Shown here: positions 61,269 to 64,000 of the stretch, in pieces
Layout of the letters: the number at the start of each line of letters is the position of its first letter
Numbering within the stretch: position 1 is the stretch's first letter
Origin: Lysobacter arvi
Lineage (GTDB): Bacteria > Pseudomonadota > Gammaproteobacteria > Xanthomonadales > Xanthomonadaceae
Assembly: GCA_031216755.1 (NCBI GenBank)
Contig: JARUHG010000003.1
Location: forward strand, 419,488-483,487
Direction of reading: 5' to 3'
Length of the DNA: 64,000 bases
The notes under the pieces: model-generated
Database searches by the model: none
What the model saw: only the letters and a program-made list of their open reading frames with translations
Told to the model about the DNA's origin: nothing
Program-made: the position numbers and the translations under genes

Positions 61269-62263
61269 GCGTCGTCGCCGAAACCGGTGCGCAACGTGTG
61301 CGCGTCCAGGCCGCGCTCGCGCAGGGTGCGCACCAGCGCGTCGGTCGTGCCGTGCGTGGCGAACACGCGTCGCGCGCCGGTCTGTTCGACGGTGCGCAGC
61401 AGATCGGGCCAGTCGGCGTGGTCGGAGATGACGAAGCCACGGTCGAAGTTGCGACGACGCCGGTTGCCGCGGATGCGCATCCAGCCCGACGCGAACCCCT
61501 GCTGCGCGCGGCGGAAACGCCGCAACCACGGGCTGCCCGCGGCGGACGGCGGCGCGAGGACGAGCCGTCCGGCGTGGTCGGCGCGCGGCCCGTGTTCGGA
61601 TACCCGTTCCGTATCGGCCATCGCGACGCCCGCCGTGCGGTACACCTCGACACCGGCCGCGATGGCGCCGTGCAGCAGCGGCGGCGGTTCGTCGAACGAC
61701 GCCAGTTCCGCCAGCACCCGTTGCGCCTTTCCCAGCGCGTAGCAGAACAGCACCGCCGCCTCGCCGCGCGATTCGCAGCGGCGTCGCCAGTCGACGATGT
61801 CGGCCACCACGTCGCGCGTCTCCGGCCAGCGGTACACGGGCAACGCGAACGTCGCTTCGGTGATGAACACGTCGCAGGGCACGACCTCGAACGGCGCGCA
61901 GGTCGGATCGTGCTGGCGCTTGTAATCGCCCGACGCCACCCAGACTTCGCCCTCGGCCTCCACCCGCACCTGCGCCGAACCCAGTACGTGTCCGGCCGGA
62001 TGCAACGACACGCGCGCGTTGTTCATGTGGAAGGTCTCGCCGTGGGCGTGTTCGACGATCCGCTGATCCCCCAGCCGCCAGCGCAGGATCGGCGCCGTCC
62101 CGGGCGCGCAGTGGTACTCGCCCATGCCCTCGCGCGCGTGGTCGCCATGCCCGTGCGTGATCACCGCGCGCGGCACCGGTAGCCAGGGATCGATGTGGAA
62201 ATCGCCCGCCGGGCAATACAGGCCTTCCGGGCGCAACTGGATCAGATCGGGCGCCCGTCCCAT
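61265..62263 (-). CDS. Ligase-associated DNA exonuclease (MBL/beta-CASP)
   Basis: A 332-residue nuclease of the ligase-associated (SNM1/beta-CASP-like) group. Metal motif VITHGHGDHAREG, then HPAGHVLGSAQVRVE, VASGDYKR and a beta-CASP-like end ISDHADWPDLLRTV. It precedes DNA ligase in the operon, overlapping by four bases. The pair works in DNA end processing and repair. ATG 62263 is 8 bases after the VOC stop. Confidence 0.92.
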   Translation of the reverse strand: MGRAPDLIQLRPEGLYCPAGDFHIDPWLPVPRAVITHGHGDHAREGMGEYHCAPGTAPILRWRLGDQRIVEHAHGETFHMNNARVSLHPAGHVLGSAQVRVEAEGEVWVASGDYKRQHDPTCAPFEVVPCDVFITEATFALPVYRWPETRDVVADIVDWRRRCESRGEAAVLFCYALGKAQRVLAELASFDEPPPLLHGAIAAGVEVYRTAGVAMADTERVSEHGPRADHAGRLVLAPPSAAGSPWLRRFRRAQQGFASGWMRIRGNRRRRNFDRGFVISDHADWPDLLRTVEQTGARRVFATHGTTDALVRTLRERGLDAHTLRTGFGDDA

Positions 62264-62271
62264 GGCGGCGC

Positions 62272-62652
62272 TCAATCGACGCGCATGCCGCCACGTTCGG
62301 CAAAATCGGGCCGCTGCGGGCGCAGGACGCAGAACCGGTGACCCGTCGGCGCTTCCATGACCCACCACGTGCGCACCTGTGCGATCCGCCGCGCGCCGAG
62401 CGATTCCAGGCGCCGTACTTCGGCCTCCACGTCGTCGGTTTCGATGTCCAGATGAACGCGGCTCGGATGCTCGACGCGCTGCAGCAGGATGCGCGGCTGG
62501 TCGTCCTCGACGTCGAGCTGGCGGTAGTGCGCGTCCTGCGGATCGTCGAGCGTCGAGGCGCGATGGCCGAGCGCCGCCGCCCAGAACGCCGCCGCGCGTT
62601 CCAGGTCCCCGTTGCAGTCGATGACGATCTGTCCAAGCCGGCTGCGATGCAT
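62272..62652 (-). CDS. VOC-superfamily protein, paralogue of 18780-19166
   Basis: A 126-residue vicinal-oxygen-chelate domain: GQIVIDCNGDLERAAAFWAA, SRVHLDIETDDVEAEV, WWVMEAPTGHRFCVL. It resembles the copy at 18780-19166 in the RVHLDIE and WWVMEAPTG.RFCV blocks but differs elsewhere. Substrate unknown. Located directly ahead of the exonuclease-ligase pair (8 bases), though no functional tie is clear. ATG 62652. Confidence 0.85.
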   Translation of the reverse strand: MHRSRLGQIVIDCNGDLERAAAFWAAALGHRASTLDDPQDAHYRQLDVEDDQPRILLQRVEHPSRVHLDIETDDVEAEVRRLESLGARRIAQVRTWWVMEAPTGHRFCVLRPQRPDFAERGGMRVD

Positions 62653-62814
62653 GCGCGGACTGTATCGGCGGCGCGATCAGCGGGCGGTGAATCGTGCGCC
62701 GCGTCGCGATCCGGCGCAGCGCGCAAGTCGTGATCGCGTTACCGCTCACATCGCTTTCACGACGGGATTCGCAGCCTTCACGCACAGCGTTCCCAGATTC
62801 CTTAAGGAGACACC

Positions 62815-63582
62815 ATGAAGGCGGCCGGCGGACTCATCCTCATCGTCGAGGATCACATGGCGATCGCGGAGATGGTCGGTGAATTCCTCGAAGCGCGCGG
62901 CTACGAAGTCGACTTCGCGCGCGACGGCGCCGATGCGCTGCGACTGACCGCGGAAAACACCTACGACGCGATCCTGCTCGACCGATCGCTGCCGCGCCTG
63001 GACGGGCTGGACGTATGCCGCCGCATCCGCGCCGAGCAGCGTCGCTCCACCCCGATCCTGATGCTCACCGCGCGCGACACGCTCGACGACAAGGTCACCG
63101 GCCTGGAAGCGGGCGCGGACGACTACCTCACCAAGCCCTTCGCGATCCAGGAGCTGGAAGCGCGCATCGCGGTGCTGATCCGTCGCGGCCGCAAGGCGAT
63201 GGGCGGCGGCGTGCTGCGCGTGGCCGATCTGGTGCTCGATCCGGAAGCGATGACGGTGCATCGCGACGGCATGGAACTGCACCTGTCACCGACGGGGTTC
63301 CAGCTGCTGAGCATCCTGATGCGCGAATCGCCGCGTGTGGTATCGCGCCAGGAAATCGAGCGCGAGATCTGGAAGGGCGAATCGCCGGATTCGGACACGC
63401 TGCGCAGTCATCTGTACAACCTGCGCAAGACCATCGACCGCCCGTTCGACAACCCGCTGCTGCATACGATGCAGACGGCCGGCTACAAGGTCGCCGACCT
63501 GTCGGGCACGCAGGCGCGCGAGACCGCGCCGGCCATCCCGGCCACGCCGCGCTTCACGGGAGCGACGATCAGCGCGCATTGA
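62815..63582 (+). CDS. Orphan OmpR-family response regulator
   Basis: A 255-residue regulator: receiver domain 7-122 with phospho-acceptor in DAILLDRSLPRLDG (D56) and conserved Lys in YLTKPFAIQE; winged helix ~135-232 (LSPTGFQLLSILMRE, TLRSHLYNLRKTIDRPF); then a ~24-residue tail with PAIPATPRFTG. ATG 62815 has AAGGAG upstream. No histidine kinase is next to it in the window; after it come only repeats, so its partner must lie elsewhere or it is an orphan. Targets unknown. Confidence 0.92.
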   Translation: MKAAGGLILIVEDHMAIAEMVGEFLEARGYEVDFARDGADALRLTAENTYDAILLDRSLPRLDGLDVCRRIRAEQRRSTPILMLTARDTLDDKVTGLEAGADDYLTKPFAIQELEARIAVLIRRGRKAMGGGVLRVADLVLDPEAMTVHRDGMELHLSPTGFQLLSILMRESPRVVSRQEIEREIWKGESPDSDTLRSHLYNLRKTIDRPFDNPLLHTMQTAGYKVADLSGTQARETAPAIPATPRFTGATISAH

Positions 63583-63603
63583 GGCGTTCGTTCGACGCGT
63601 TCG

Positions 63604-63639
63604 CCCTCTCCCACCGGAAGAGGGGCTGGGGTGAGAAGG
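63604..63639. repeat. REP-like palindrome, family A, copy 3
   Basis: CCCTCTCCCACCGGAAGAGG followed by GGCTGGGGTGAGAAGG; diverged from the 8.2-8.6 kb copies. Confidence 0.75.
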
Positions 63640-63824
63640 CGCGGCTCGCGAACCACGGGTACGCGCCTTCGAACGCCCGACCGCTGTGCGTTCGCGCCGG
63701 GCAGGATAACGAAGCCATACGGGCGAACTCGCGAGTCCATACAGCGCTGCGCGTCGTTTCCTATCGCAATGGGTTCCTCGGTGCTTGTTCGAGAACCCTC
63801 GACCCTGCTCGCGCGAATCAACAT

Positions 63825-63850
63825 GGATTCCAGCTTTCGCTGGAATGACG
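63825..63850. repeat. REP-like repeat, family B
   Basis: GGATTCCAG-CTTTCG-CTGGAATGACG, same layout as 10581-10606. Confidence 0.75.
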
Positions 63851-63894
63851 GTGGGTGGTTCACCCGTGACGAAGTGCCCGTGCGCCGCGGGCCT

Positions 63895-63920
63895 GGGTCC
63901 CGGCTTTCGCCGGGATGACG
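63895..63920. repeat. REP-like repeat, family B
   Basis: GGGTCCCGG-CTTTCG-CCGGGATGACG. Confidence 0.75.
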
Positions 63921-63926
63921 GTTCAG

Positions 63927-63982
63927 CCCCTCTCCCCCGGCGACCGCAGGGAGTGCAGAGCTGAGAGGGGTTGGGGTGAGGG
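63927..63982. repeat. REP-like palindrome, family A, long variant
   Basis: CCCCTCTCCCCC (63927-63938), a ~24-base centre, GAGAGGGG (63963-63970) and the tail TTGGGGTGAGGG (63971-63982). Same arms and tail as the copies flanking DUF559 but with a longer loop. Confidence 0.8.
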
Positions 63983-64000
63983 TCGGTAGAGCATCAACGC

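Larger units (their letters stand above)
63583..64000. other. Repeat-rich intergenic end of window
   Basis: 418 bases without a gene. It holds family A elements at 63604-63639 and 63927-63982 and family B elements at 63825-63850 and 63895-63920, the densest cluster of REP-like units in the window. Confidence 0.7.

Overview
The window is GC-rich, densely coded bacterial DNA. It looks like chromosome from a Xanthomonadaceae member, most likely Lysobacter or a close relative. The reasons are the mix of genes (heterodimeric 2-oxoacid dehydrogenase, tryptophan 2,3-dioxygenase, tyrosine catabolism, TrpS with a long C-terminal extension, cbb3 oxidase under an Anr-type regulator) and dispersed REP-like palindromes of the kinds common in that family. 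This placement is inference, since no marker such as 16S rRNA is present. There is no prophage, IS element, CRISPR array or secretion cluster; almost everything is housekeeping or catabolic.

Layout. 1-6.8 kb: the purC 3' end, a DUF962 membrane protein, an oxygen/NO-type di-iron metallo-beta-lactamase protein, an EamA transporter, an SDR protein, NhaA, a Na+/Ca2+-exchanger family antiporter and a lipoprotein. 6.9-10.4 kb: tyrosine catabolism (hmgA, hppD) with a divergent MarR regulator and a palindromic operator; a DUF559 nuclease gene bounded by two inverted copies of a REP-like repeat sits between hppD and hmgA. 10.6-13.6 kb: a POT peptide transporter, then kynA with a coupled NUDIX gene. 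13.7-14.3 kb: a decayed DUF11-repeat surface protein. 14.6-18.7 kb: 2-oxoacid dehydrogenase E1 alpha, E1 beta, an SH3-like protein and E2. 18.7-28.2 kb: a VOC protein, a diguanylate cyclase, an MBL hydrolase, trpS with a coupled small membrane protein, a CsbD protein, three tandem entericidin-like lipoproteins, arginase directly behind tRNA-Thr, and birA-coaX-SPOR.

28.6-43.1 kb: a small secreted protein, an M90 peptidase, a PepSY-like protein with PhoP/PhoQ, an amidinotransferase-fold protein with dusA and a GNAT protein, two low-complexity secreted proteins, a HAD phosphatase, an EF-hand protein, small lipoproteins and stress proteins, a lytic transglycosylase, hemN and a MocR regulator. 43.2-53.6 kb: two small membrane proteins and the full cbb3 oxidase set ccoNOQP-orf-ccoGHIS-TauE/SafE, converging on the Anr/FNR regulator gene. 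53.6-64 kb: an outer-membrane barrel, an APC permease, AmiD, 6-phosphogluconate dehydrogenase, a lipocalin, an ATP-dependent DNA ligase with its exonuclease partner, a second VOC protein, an orphan OmpR-type response regulator and a terminal cluster of REP-like repeats.

How it fits together. The clearest regulatory logic is oxygen: Anr keeps the FNR cluster cysteines and the E..SR recognition helix, and TTGAT-N4-ATCAA-like sites lie upstream of ccoN, hemN and the di-iron MBL gene. Tyrosine breakdown (HppD, HmgA) and tryptophan breakdown (KynA) lie within 7 kb of each other beside a di/tripeptide transporter, which suits a proteolytic lifestyle. The most unusual local structure is the REP-bounded DUF559 gene inserted in the tyrosine operon.
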